Assembly (NCBI GenBank): GCA_023381645.1
Contig: JAMCRJ010000018.1
Coordinates: 1-39,584, forward strand
DNA: 39,584 nucleotides
Direction: 5' to 3'
DNA from: Gammaproteobacteria bacterium
GTDB taxonomy: Bacteria > Pseudomonadota > Gammaproteobacteria > Acidithiobacillales > Acidithiobacillaceae
Shown here in pieces: positions 1 to 7,159 of the stretch; position 1 is the first letter of the stretch, and each line of letters begins with the position of its first letter. The notes beneath the pieces were generated by a model. It was given only the letters and a program-made list of their open reading frames with translations. It was not told the DNA's origin and did not search any database. The position numbers and the translations under genes were made by a program.

Positions 1-300
1 TTCTGGTTCGACCTGCGCCCACTGTTCCGCCCCGGGTAGGGCCGTTCTTTCTCGGATGATCACCGACCAGTGTGCCGCCAGTCGAGTATTGATTTTCAGG
101 AATGCCTCCTGTCCATCCGGAATATCCACATCGCGATATATGACTCCCACTGGACAGACGACATAGAGTGCAGCCGATGTATTCGTCCAGATCGATAATC
201 AGAAAGTGGAGACCTTCGTGGAAACAATCTCTACTGAGCAGGACACACCGTAATCGGTGTATTTACAGCGGATACAGGTTTCGGTGACAGCATGAGTCAT
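1..300 (-). pseudogene. fdxA: Frameshifted 7Fe/8Fe ferredoxin (FdxA-like), 3' end outside window
   Basis: The minus-strand start ATG at 300-298 overlaps the stop of the upstream hemerythrin gene, which suggests translational coupling. The N-terminus reads MTHAVTETCIRCKYTD, close to bacterial FdxA ferredoxins. The frame then ends in a TGA about 34 codons in. The remaining similarity (DCFHEG..FLIID..EYIGCTLC) lies in another frame near 229-161. The stretch CPVGVIYRDVDIPDGQEAF and onward returns to the original frame from about 156 downward. This fits an insertion of about 2 nt near 230 and a deletion of about 5 nt near 160, within the second cysteine cluster. Family ferredoxins carry electrons with a 3Fe-4S plus a 4Fe-4S cluster. 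Two indels plus the stop would abolish the product, unless they are sequencing errors. Confidence 0.75.
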
Positions 301-815
301 GGTTTCGCCCCTGAGTGACGTGTTCGCATGGCGCTACCGATCTCGTCCAGCATGCCAACGGACAACAAACGTGCAGCAATCGGGAAGATTTCATCGTTTT
401 CAAGAGCAATGTGGGCCCGATGCATGGAAATGAAACGCTCCGGGGAAAGAGTCCTCCTGTGATCCATAGAAACATCTTCCAAATCCTTGGCAAGATCTTC
501 CCATGCAGTCTCCAAGTCGCGATGCTGAAGGGCGAGATTGCGCAATGACGCACGCAGATGGATAGGAAAGTCAAAGTGGGCGAGCAGAAAAGGAAAGAGA
601 TTTTCTTCCTCATCCGCATGATGTAGGCGAGCCGCAGTGTGGAAATATCGGAGGATACGCCTGATCGCCTGACGCGCCTCGTCATCAGAGCCGTGAGCAG
701 AGAGATATCCAGGCAAGCGTGCCAATGTGTCACAATGACCTAAAATTCGATTATGGCAGGCCATCAAGAGTCCAATGGGATCGTCAAAGCTGGGAGCCGT
801 GGAAAACAACTGCAT
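297..815 (-). CDS. Hemerythrin HHE-domain protein (172 aa)
   Basis: This is an all-helical hemerythrin-like protein expected to bind a di-iron centre, which in this family binds O2 or NO or takes part in iron-sulfur repair. Likely iron ligands are seen in HNRIL near residue 21, FHTAARLHHADEEENLFPFL, LQHRDLE and MHRAHIALENDEIF. I chose the start at 815 (MQLFSTAPS) because GGAGG lies about 9 nt upstream; the longer frame to 863 has no ribosome site. It sits 48 bp after a DUF2249 gene and overlaps the start of a ferredoxin gene, so the three form an operon. An FNR/DNR-type box precedes the operon, which suggests induction by low oxygen or NO. Function is inferred from the domain. Confidence 0.85.
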   Translation of the reverse strand: MQLFSTAPSFDDPIGLLMACHNRILGHCDTLARLPGYLSAHGSDDEARQAIRRILRYFHTAARLHHADEEENLFPFLLAHFDFPIHLRASLRNLALQHRDLETAWEDLAKDLEDVSMDHRRTLSPERFISMHRAHIALENDEIFPIAARLLSVGMLDEIGSAMRTRHSGAKP

Positions 816-863
816 GGTGATACCCCCTCCGGGCGTAACCGCACCCCTTTTACGGATCAGCAC

Positions 864-1139
864 TTAACCCATCTTGCTGAAGCGAATCCGTATCATGTGT
901 GGTGCGCGTTCCAGGTAAACCCAATCGATCCTCTCACCATAACGGCTGCGTAGTTGGTCGAGAAGCGGCAAAGGGTCGTGGTCGTTAATGAAATCCATAG
1001 CTTCTCCGCTGTGTAGAGCGTCCAAGGCCCCGAAAATGGCGGCATGGCGAAAGCGTTTGGCTACGCCACGCGCATCAAAGGGATAGGTAGCGTCGGTGCG
1101 AAGATGCATATGAGGCTGAGATGGGATGCTTGTAGTCAT
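864..1139 (-). CDS. DUF2249 domain protein (91 aa)
   Basis: The small cytosolic protein matches the DUF2249 pattern: FDARG near the start, then AIFGALDALHSGEAMDFIND, HDPLPLLDQL and WVYLERAP at the C-terminal side. DUF2249 proteins commonly occur beside hemerythrins and nitrogen-oxide genes, but their biochemical role is unknown. The start at 1139 follows GGAGG by about 7 nt; the upstream extension of this frame (to 1298) has no ribosome site and runs through the regulatory box. It is the first gene of an operon with a hemerythrin and a ferredoxin. A TATAAT hexamer near 1185 and the palindrome at 1215-1228 form its likely promoter. Confidence 0.82.
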   Translation of the reverse strand: MTTSIPSQPHMHLRTDATYPFDARGVAKRFRHAAIFGALDALHSGEAMDFINDHDPLPLLDQLRSRYGERIDWVYLERAPHMIRIRFSKMG

Positions 1140-1214
1140 GGCTTCCCTCCATGGATAATGGATCATAGCGAAACATCTACGCATTATAGTCGAGCATTTC
1201 GATAGAGTATTTCC

Positions 1215-1228
1215 TTGATCTTGGTCAA
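1215..1228 (-). promoter_or_regulatory. FNR/DNR-type box upstream of the DUF2249 operon
   Basis: Read on the minus strand, TTGAC-CAAG-ATCAA matches the FNR/DNR consensus (TTGAY-N4-RTCAA). It is followed by GGA, as are the other two boxes in the window. A perfect TATAAT lies 26 nt downstream, somewhat further than the usual class II spacing. Control by a Crp/Fnr-family sensor, possibly the one at the right edge of the window, is inferred. Confidence 0.75.
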
Positions 1229-1245
1229 GAAACATTAGATTTTTG

Positions 1246-1600
1246 TCAGCCAGTACGTACCATGTGAATACTATAAGCAGTCCCAGGACCGCTTCCACAG
1301 TGGCAAAGGCAAGAAAGGCGCCATCGACGATGGCATTGAGGGCAGGGGTCGGTAACTTTGTTGGACGATGGTGTGCCGGCGTCGACTAGCCGGGAAGAAA
1401 TCAAATAAGGTGCGTCGGCTTGGCCGGGTTCCCAGCAATCAAGGCCATGCCAGCACGATGAATAGACCAGCAATGATCCCACCATCTATATGAAAGGGAA
1501 GCATAGCAAGGCAATCCAAGGCCATGGCGATTCCGGTGAAAATCTGCAGGTTGACGGTGATGACGAGTTCCAACAGAACAACCAGAGACTATGCGTTAGG
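1246..1600 (-). pseudogene. Possible remnant of a membrane-protein gene
   Basis: The space between the lipoyl-protein gene and the DUF2249 operon holds no intact gene. On the minus strand two hydrophobic stretches can be read in broken frames. One (about 1590-1455) starts VVLLELVITVNLQIF and ends with GGIIAGLFIVLAWP and a stop. The other (about 1345-1246) reads NAIVDGAFLAFATVEAVLGL and onward. Both look like transmembrane helices, and the two together could be the decayed remains of one membrane protein. The family cannot be recognised. The FNR/DNR box at 1215-1228 lies just beyond the remnant. Confidence 0.35.
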
Positions 1601-1644
1601 CGCCCCTGATGGACGACGTGCAAGCCATCATGACCCAGTATTGC

Positions 1645-2091
1645 TCATTCCGAGCAGCGCATGCATTGCACCCCATAACGTTTGATCCAGGCCTCCAGCG
1701 CCGCAAGGGCCTCGACTCCGGTTTTGACGTTGTCCAGAGCATGTTGTGGCTCATCAGGTTTTACGCGGGCAATCCAAGCGTCATTGTAGGGATCAATATT
1801 GATCAGATGCGGGTCCTCTAACAACTGCTCATTGCGGGCAATGACTTCACCGGCGAAGGGAACGGGTACACCGCCTGCCCATTTGCCGCTTTCCAGCGTA
1901 GCCACATGCCGTCCGGCCTCCAGATGTGTTCCGACCTTTTTAATACGGGCTTTTTGCAAACGGCCAGACATGGTCTGAGCGGGGTCTGTGACCCCAATGG
2001 TTAGCGTACCGTCATCTTCCGGGCGCACCCAGACATAATCGAGGTCATAAAAAAGATCTTCAGGCAATTCGCAACCGTTATATTCACTCAT
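1645..2091 (-). CDS. GcvH-like lipoyl-domain protein (148 aa)
   Basis: This resembles the glycine-cleavage H protein: a compact lipoyl domain with a likely lipoylated lysine at residue 70 in LESGKWAGG, followed by VPFAGEVIARNEQLLEDP and INIDPYNDAWIARVKP. The ESGKWxG context differs from the usual GcvH ESVKAxSD motif. It is closer to GcvH-like and LbpA-type lipoate-binding proteins, known to work outside glycine cleavage. No glycine-cleavage genes are present. The start overlaps the hemerythrin stop (ATGA), so the two are translationally coupled as the last genes of the globin operon. A role as a dithiol carrier in a redox relay with the thioredoxin and reductase is inference. Confidence 0.8.
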   Translation of the reverse strand: MSEYNGCELPEDLFYDLDYVWVRPEDDGTLTIGVTDPAQTMSGRLQKARIKKVGTHLEAGRHVATLESGKWAGGVPVPFAGEVIARNEQLLEDPHLINIDPYNDAWIARVKPDEPQHALDNVKTGVEALAALEAWIKRYGVQCMRCSE

Positions 2092-2546
2092 GATGAGGAC
2101 TTCGCCTCAAAATCGAGAATACGCTTTCCCGCAGCTTCACCATGATCCGCCAGGGCCGCCCCCAGGAATGGATAAAGTTCAGTTTCTTCCTTGGTATCAT
2201 GCTGTTTGAGAATGGTTTGCACGGTGCTCAGCAGATCATCAAAGGTTTCCGCGTCCTGATTCTGAATGGCCTCCGCCATTTCTTCAAAAAATACGCGCAG
2301 ATCTTGATGCCCCTTGCGTAGCAAGGCAGTCAAGGGATGATCTTCACCGCCTTCCTGATGCTCGTACGCAGGAAACAGGGTACTTTCTTCCACCTCCATA
2401 TGACCATCCACAATCCCGTGGCGGAATGTCTCCAGGAAATGAGCAGCCTCCTGCCACGTACCATTGGCAACAGCATGAGCGCTCTGCTCCAAAAGCTGAT
2501 CCAAACGTTCATGGTCCTGTTGCATGATCTGATCTATGGGTGTCAT
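2088..2546 (-). CDS. Hemerythrin HHE-domain protein (152 aa)
   Basis: This is a second di-iron hemerythrin, distinct from the one at 297-815. Likely ligand motifs are DHERLDQLL near the N-terminus, FRHGIVDGHMEVEESTLFP, HQDLRVFFEE and HDTKEETELYPFL. The start at 2546 (MTPIDQIMQQDHERL) follows AGAGGA by about 7 nt; the longer frame reaching 2621 adds an unrelated tail. It lies 85 bp after a thioredoxin-like gene and overlaps a lipoyl-protein gene by 4 bp, within the globin-led operon. Binding of O2 or NO, or iron-sulfur protection, is inferred from the family and context. Confidence 0.85.
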   Translation of the reverse strand: MTPIDQIMQQDHERLDQLLEQSAHAVANGTWQEAAHFLETFRHGIVDGHMEVEESTLFPAYEHQEGGEDHPLTALLRKGHQDLRVFFEEMAEAIQNQDAETFDDLLSTVQTILKQHDTKEETELYPFLGAALADHGEAAGKRILDFEAKSSS

Positions 2547-2631
2547 GACATCCTCTGATAGTGTTGAGGTGGGCTTCTGTGCGACATAAACGCGGCTGAG
2601 GCTTTGTTCATGCGCATTCACCAGGTTATTT

Positions 2632-2877
2632 TCATTGGGCGCCGAGCATCTTCAGAACTTCACCCAACGGCTGTGCGCCTACGGTTTTCAGGGCACCGTC
2701 CACCACAATGGCTGGGACTGTTTTAATGCGCAGATTACTGACGATTTCGCGCCCTTCGCGTTCCGTTACATCCAGCACTTGCAATTCCATGGGCACTTTT
2801 TCGGAGGCTTCTTTCCATACTTTTTCAGCTTGCGGGCAAACGGGACACCATTTCGAAACCAGAATCTGTACTTTCAT
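2632..2877 (-). CDS. Small thioredoxin-like protein with CPVC motif (81 aa)
   Basis: This is a minimal thioredoxin/glutaredoxin fold. The redox motif WCPVC lies near residue 11, and a cis-proline loop (KTVPAIVVDG) follows in the second half. At 81 residues it is shorter than a classical thioredoxin (about 105) and similar to archaeal-type small redox proteins. The start at 2877 follows GAGGAG by about 8 nt. It lies 52 bp after the reductase stop, between the reductase and hemerythrin genes, so it probably reduces a disulfide or S-nitrosothiol in the same pathway. The partner is not known. Confidence 0.82.
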   Translation of the reverse strand: MKVQILVSKWCPVCPQAEKVWKEASEKVPMELQVLDVTEREGREIVSNLRIKTVPAIVVDGALKTVGAQPLGEVLKMLGAQ

Positions 2878-2929
2878 TATGAGCTCCTCAACATCCATGG
2901 CTGCCATGTTGCGAATCAGCGTAGCATTG

Positions 2930-3913
2930 CTAACCATTGGGCGCAAAAGCATCAAAGTGTATATGTTCATGGGGCACGTCATGAGAGAGCAGCAGGTCGA
3001 TGGCAGCTTCTATCATGCCAGGACCACCACAAAGATAAACTTCATGATTCTGCCAGTGACCTTTGGCTGCCACACTTGGTAGAAGACGGCGGGCTCCGCT
3101 CCAGTTTGCATCTTCTGCATCCGAAATGGTAGGAGTAACCGTGAGATGGACATACTGTTGAGTCCATTGCTGTAATGTTTCCAGATGATAAAGATCACGT
3201 TGTTTTTTCGCGCCATAAAAAAGATGGATAGGGCGGTTTTGTCCCAAGTCAATGCTTTCCTGAATAATGGCTTCAATAGGTGCCAATCCTGTCCCGGCAG
3301 CAATGCAGAGTATGGGGCGGTCATTATCCGGATGGAGCGCGAATTCGCCCAGAGAGGGTCCGAGAGTAATTGAGTTGCCGCATTGAGCCTGATAAAAAAG
3401 CCATTGGCTGAATAGACCACCAGGAAGTTCACGGACATGAAAAACCAGCTCACCGTGGTCCTGCGGAGGCGTGGCCATGGAGTAAGAGCGCCATTGATCT
3501 TCATGCCCTGGCACGGCCACCCGCGCATATTGTCCGGTTCTGTATGGATATGGTTTTGCCGGTCGTAACCGCAATTCTAGAACATTCCAGGCCAGTTTTC
3601 TCAGCCCCACAATTTCAGCATTCCAGATATTTTTGGGAATTACTTCAGCTTGTAGATGCATATTACTGCGCGGATAAAGCTTGCACAAAATAGCCATGCC
3701 TGCAGCACGCTCTGTGGGTGACAAAAGCAGGGGCATGAACGGTCCCTGCTCACTCTCTCCGGACAGGATAGTACCCTTGCAATCACCGCAGGAACCACTG
3801 GAACATCCATGTTTAATAGCCACATTATGCGCTTTCGCTGCTTCGACAATATTCTGACTTTCATCCGCCTTGAAGCAGGTACCGGAAGGTTCCAGACAAA
3901 TTTCAAATTCCAT
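2930..3913 (-). CDS. 2Fe-2S/FAD/NAD(P) oxidoreductase (327 aa), likely globin reductase
   Basis: The domains in order are a plant-type 2Fe-2S ferredoxin (Cys37, 42, 45 and 77), an FAD-binding barrel with RSYS at 142-145, and an NAD(P) domain with AAGTGLAPI and YLCGGPGM. This is the architecture of BenC/MmoC-type electron-transfer components. The gene starts 58 bp after the haemoglobin gene and precedes a thioredoxin-like gene. Because the globin lacks its own reductase domain, this protein is the obvious candidate to supply electrons from NAD(P)H; that pairing is inference. It is paralogous to the Hcr-like protein at 36006-37034. Confidence 0.85.
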   Translation of the reverse strand: MEFEICLEPSGTCFKADESQNIVEAAKAHNVAIKHGCSSGSCGDCKGTILSGESEQGPFMPLLLSPTERAAGMAILCKLYPRSNMHLQAEVIPKNIWNAEIVGLRKLAWNVLELRLRPAKPYPYRTGQYARVAVPGHEDQWRSYSMATPPQDHGELVFHVRELPGGLFSQWLFYQAQCGNSITLGPSLGEFALHPDNDRPILCIAAGTGLAPIEAIIQESIDLGQNRPIHLFYGAKKQRDLYHLETLQQWTQQYVHLTVTPTISDAEDANWSGARRLLPSVAAKGHWQNHEVYLCGGPGMIEAAIDLLLSHDVPHEHIHFDAFAPNG

Positions 3914-3971
3914 GTAGTCACCTCATCAGAGTGGCGCAGCGGAATACCCCCGCGCCACCGGTATGCTTAAA

Positions 3972-4433
3972 TCACACAGCGGGAGGCACGTCGTCGATGG
4001 TCACCGGGACGAAGCGGGAAGGGGCCATGGCCTCGTAGGCTGCCTCGATGCAAACGGTGGAGGCCAGGTTATAAGCCTCGATCCAGGATTCCGCCATTTC
4101 CTGCGTCCAGGCCTCACCCAGGAAATGCTTCAGGGTGTTGAGCAGGCTTTTGCCGACGATGGGGTAATGCTCTGGACGGGTATCGTATTTGATGTGCCCG
4201 ACACCGAGTTCTTTCAAATAAGGAACCAGCACTTCCATGGTGTCGATATTGGTGGCGATCAGAATGACGGAATTGAAGAGGCGCACCCGCTGCTCCGTCA
4301 TGTCCCCTGGAAACATTTTCCGCACTTCAGGGAAATGGGTGAACATATAGTTATAAAAATGCTCAGCAACCGGAACGCCTAAGTCCTTAACAGCAGCGCC
4401 GCTGGATTGGATGAGTTGGATATTGATAGCCAT
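3972..4433 (-). CDS. Single-domain bacterial haemoglobin (153 aa)
   Basis: This is a globin of the flavohaemoglobin/Vitreoscilla type without the reductase part. Aligned by eye with E. coli Hmp, it has the B10 tyrosine (Tyr27 in HFYNYMF), the E7 glutamine (Gln48 in TEQRVRLF), the proximal histidine (His80 in GHIKYDTRPEHY) and the HYPIVGKSLL helix. These residues support O2 binding and NO dioxygenation in the family. The start at 4433 has AGGAG 10 nt upstream. It is the first gene of a five-gene operon behind an FNR/DNR box at 4525-4538, so induction by NO or low oxygen is likely. Confidence 0.9.
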   Translation of the reverse strand: MAINIQLIQSSGAAVKDLGVPVAEHFYNYMFTHFPEVRKMFPGDMTEQRVRLFNSVILIATNIDTMEVLVPYLKELGVGHIKYDTRPEHYPIVGKSLLNTLKHFLGEAWTQEMAESWIEAYNLASTVCIEAAYEAMAPSRFVPVTIDDVPPAV

Positions 4434-4524
4434 TTGTTGTTGCTCCTGCAGGTTGAACTATGGATTTTAACTTCAGTAAAACGCCCTACGTTTTGCAGTT
4501 TATCAGGTTGCCGGTGCGCATTCC

Positions 4525-4538
4525 TTGATTTCAGTCAA
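4525..4538 (-). promoter_or_regulatory. FNR/DNR-type box upstream of the haemoglobin operon
   Basis: On the minus strand this reads TTGAC-TGAA-ATCAA. A TGATAAACT stretch about 20 nt downstream could be the -10 element, which places the box near -41.5, the usual activating position of FNR/DNR proteins. It lies 92 bp before the haemoglobin start, in the gap after the efflux operon. Confidence 0.78.
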
Positions 4539-4559
4539 GTTTGGCTGGGTCACGCCGCT

Positions 4560-5729
4560 CTACGCGTTATCGCGGATAATGGCGGCGGCTCGTTGCCGGG
4601 CATGTCGCAACTCTCCCTGGTATATATGGGTTTGGTATCCTCGTATCGGTGTGGTAGTGAGAGCTTTGAGCACAGAATGTTTTTGTGAGAGCGTCCAGTG
4701 AATCTCTGCAACCATGGAGAGCCCGGGCCGCAGGGGATGCTGGGCGAGTTCTGCGGCGGGTAATGCGATACGTACCGGCACCCGTTCGACGATATGGATG
4801 TAATTTCCGGTGGCATTCTCCGGCGGCAGGATGCTGAAGGCACTGCCGGCACCCGGCAACAGTCCCAGGACTTTGCCGTGATAATGAACATCGCCGCCAT
4901 AGTAATAACTGGTCAACTGAACGTTTTGTCCGGGGCGGACATGCCGCATGGCGGTTTCTTTCACGTTGGCTACGACCCACAAATCATTGAGGGGCACCAC
5001 GGAAAACAGGTGCTGATCGGGGTGCACCATCAGTCCGGGGTAGGCGGTGCGCTCCGCGACATAACCTGATACCGGTGCGCGGACAACTCGGCGTTGCCAT
5101 TGAATATCGGCCTGTTCAAACTGTGCCGCGGCCTGGCGCACGAGGGGATTCGTTTGCAGGGTGGTGCCCGCTATGATGGCTTGCGTGCCTTTTAGCGCCG
5201 CTTGGGCCGCCGCTACCTGTGCTGTCGCAGCAGCAATTTCGTTTTGTGTGTCTTCCAGGCGGATGGCGGAAACAGCGCCACTCGGCAGGGACTGCTTATA
5301 GCGGATAAAATCGGCGTTCAATTTGCGGAGTTCGGCGTTTTTGGCACTGACGGTCTGTTGCAGCGCGGTGACCCTGGCGAAATCCCTGCGTACCTGCCTG
5401 ACCGTCGCCGCCAGATGCGCCCCTGCTTGCTGTAGTGCGATCCGCGAGCGATGGGCCTGAAGGGTGGCCATTACCTGTCCGGCGTGGACGAATTCGGTAT
5501 TTTCTACGAGTACCCTGCTGATGGTACCGGCCGTCTGGTTATCCACCGGCGTAATATTGCCGGAGACGTAGGCATCGTTGGTTTCTATCCAGTACTGCCC
5601 CCGCAAAAACCACCACGCGGCCCAGATCAATCCGGCAAGCACGAAAATAAGGGTAACGAGCCCCAGCATCCGGGCGCGTTTTTCCGGCTGGATGGGAGCA
5701 CTCGAATGTTCGGGCTTCTGCATGCTCAT
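4560..5729 (-). CDS. HlyD/EmrA-type periplasmic adaptor (389 aa)
   Basis: This is a membrane-fusion protein that links an inner-membrane pump to an outer-membrane channel. One N-terminal membrane helix spans about residues 20-42. Then comes a biotin/lipoyl-like half motif (ITPVDNQTAGTISRVLVEN), a long helical hairpin (about 90-190) and the second half motif with VRAPVSGYVAERTAYPG. The length is usual for EmrA. The start overlaps the outer-membrane gene by 4 bp (ATGA). It is the last gene of a pump-channel-adaptor operon; the substrate cannot be told from sequence. Confidence 0.9.
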   Translation of the reverse strand: MSMQKPEHSSAPIQPEKRARMLGLVTLIFVLAGLIWAAWWFLRGQYWIETNDAYVSGNITPVDNQTAGTISRVLVENTEFVHAGQVMATLQAHRSRIALQQAGAHLAATVRQVRRDFARVTALQQTVSAKNAELRKLNADFIRYKQSLPSGAVSAIRLEDTQNEIAAATAQVAAAQAALKGTQAIIAGTTLQTNPLVRQAAAQFEQADIQWQRRVVRAPVSGYVAERTAYPGLMVHPDQHLFSVVPLNDLWVVANVKETAMRHVRPGQNVQLTSYYYGGDVHYHGKVLGLLPGAGSAFSILPPENATGNYIHIVERVPVRIALPAAELAQHPLRPGLSMVAEIHWTLSQKHSVLKALTTTPIRGYQTHIYQGELRHARQRAAAIIRDNA

Positions 5730-7159
5730 GCGGGATTCTTCCGCGAGGTATATCCGCCACCCAGCGCTGAATGCAGCAATACCCAGGATTGCGCATTTTG
5801 CATCTTTAACGCCAGCAGTTGATTATTTATTTCCGTTTCCTGAATCTGTGCGCTATAGACTTCCGCTTTGTCCGTAATTCCGGAATGAAAGGCAGATTCA
5901 GCCAGCGCCGTGGTATGCTCGGCGGCGAAAATCATCTGCCGTTGTGCGCGAAGTTTTTGGCGTATCTGTCGCCAGGTGGCCAGCCGACCGGCAATCTCGC
6001 GCACCGCGCCGAGGATGGTGGCGCGATAATGGTCTTCCGTGGCTAGATATAATGCATTTTTCTCTTTCAGTTGGGCGCGTAATCTCCCCCCTTCGAAAAT
6101 CGGCAGAGATATGACCGGGCCAAGGGCGTGTGCGAGATTGCCGGGACTGAACAGATCTCCCAGATGAATACTGTTCCATCCCGCAAACAGGGCGATATTC
6201 ACATCGGGATAAAAGGCCGCGCGTGCCGCGCCCACCTGTTGCGCCGCGACTTCTGTTTCCCAGCGCGCAGCGACTATATCCGGACGGTGCGCAATGAGGC
6301 GTAGTGGCAAATTCCGCGGCATGGTGATCGTGGATAGCGTGGGCAACGGCTCTGCCGGAATATCCCGCCCCCAATCGGGTCCGTGTCCGACCAGTGCCGC
6401 CAATATGTAGCGCTGCTGAGCAATGGCTGCCTGCATGTCGGCTACCGACTGGCGTGCCCCTGCGCGCGCCTCTTCCTGAAGATAAACAGCGCGGGCATCG
6501 CTCAAGCCGTCGTGCCAGCGCTGTTGTTCCAGGTGGAGTAAGGAGGTGTGCAGGGCTTCCGCGCGATCCAATTGCCGGAGGCGTTGTACATCACCTGCCA
6601 GCAAAAGGTAGTGCCACGCCAATTGGGTGGAAAGCAATATTTTTGCCTCGGCGTAATCCGCCTGGTGTACGCGTACTTCCCCCAGGGCGGCGCGTACGCG
6701 GTCGCTGTCCCGTCCCCACAAATCCAGGTGATAGCGCATTTCCAGAGGATTGAGAGCACCATAGGTGATGGTTTTGCCATTCAACGGGGCGTGCAAGCCT
6801 TGCCGGGAAAAGTACTCCTGAGTCACCGACGCAGCTGCGGAAAAATGCGGGAGAAGGGCGGCATGCTGGTCTGCGGCAGCCGCTTTGGCTTGCAGAATGC
6901 GCGCACTGGCGACCTGCAGCGAAGGATTGTCGCGCAGCGCTTCGGTGATCAACGTGTTCAGGGCCGGTAGCTGTGCCGAAGTCCACCAGTTTGACACGGG
7001 CCAGGTACCCGTAAGCACACCATTATGGCCGTCAACGTATGCCAGTGTTCCGCTGATTTGCGTATTCTGCGCCATTTTGCCGCCGGGGAGGTGCGGCGGT
7101 AGGCGTGCGCAGGCGCCGAGCAACAACAACGGTAGGATAAGGGCGATGCGGCGTTTCAT
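5726..7159 (-). CDS. NodT-type outer-membrane efflux lipoprotein (477 aa)
   Basis: This is a TolC-like channel protein. It has a lipoprotein signal with lipobox LLGAC (Cys17) and two outer-membrane efflux repeats. The first includes LNTLITEALRDNPSLQVASA and the second, in the C-terminal half, includes PDVNIALFAGW. The length is normal for the family. The start ATG shares one base with the stop of the MFS pump gene, and the 3' end overlaps the adaptor start, so all three are made from one transcript. Together they form an EmrAB-TolC-like tripartite exporter. Confidence 0.88.
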   Translation of the reverse strand: MKRRIALILPLLLLGACARLPPHLPGGKMAQNTQISGTLAYVDGHNGVLTGTWPVSNWWTSAQLPALNTLITEALRDNPSLQVASARILQAKAAAADQHAALLPHFSAAASVTQEYFSRQGLHAPLNGKTITYGALNPLEMRYHLDLWGRDSDRVRAALGEVRVHQADYAEAKILLSTQLAWHYLLLAGDVQRLRQLDRAEALHTSLLHLEQQRWHDGLSDARAVYLQEEARAGARQSVADMQAAIAQQRYILAALVGHGPDWGRDIPAEPLPTLSTITMPRNLPLRLIAHRPDIVAARWETEVAAQQVGAARAAFYPDVNIALFAGWNSIHLGDLFSPGNLAHALGPVISLPIFEGGRLRAQLKEKNALYLATEDHYRATILGAVREIAGRLATWRQIRQKLRAQRQMIFAAEHTTALAESAFHSGITDKAEVYSAQIQETEINNQLLALKMQNAQSWVLLHSALGGGYTSRKNPA

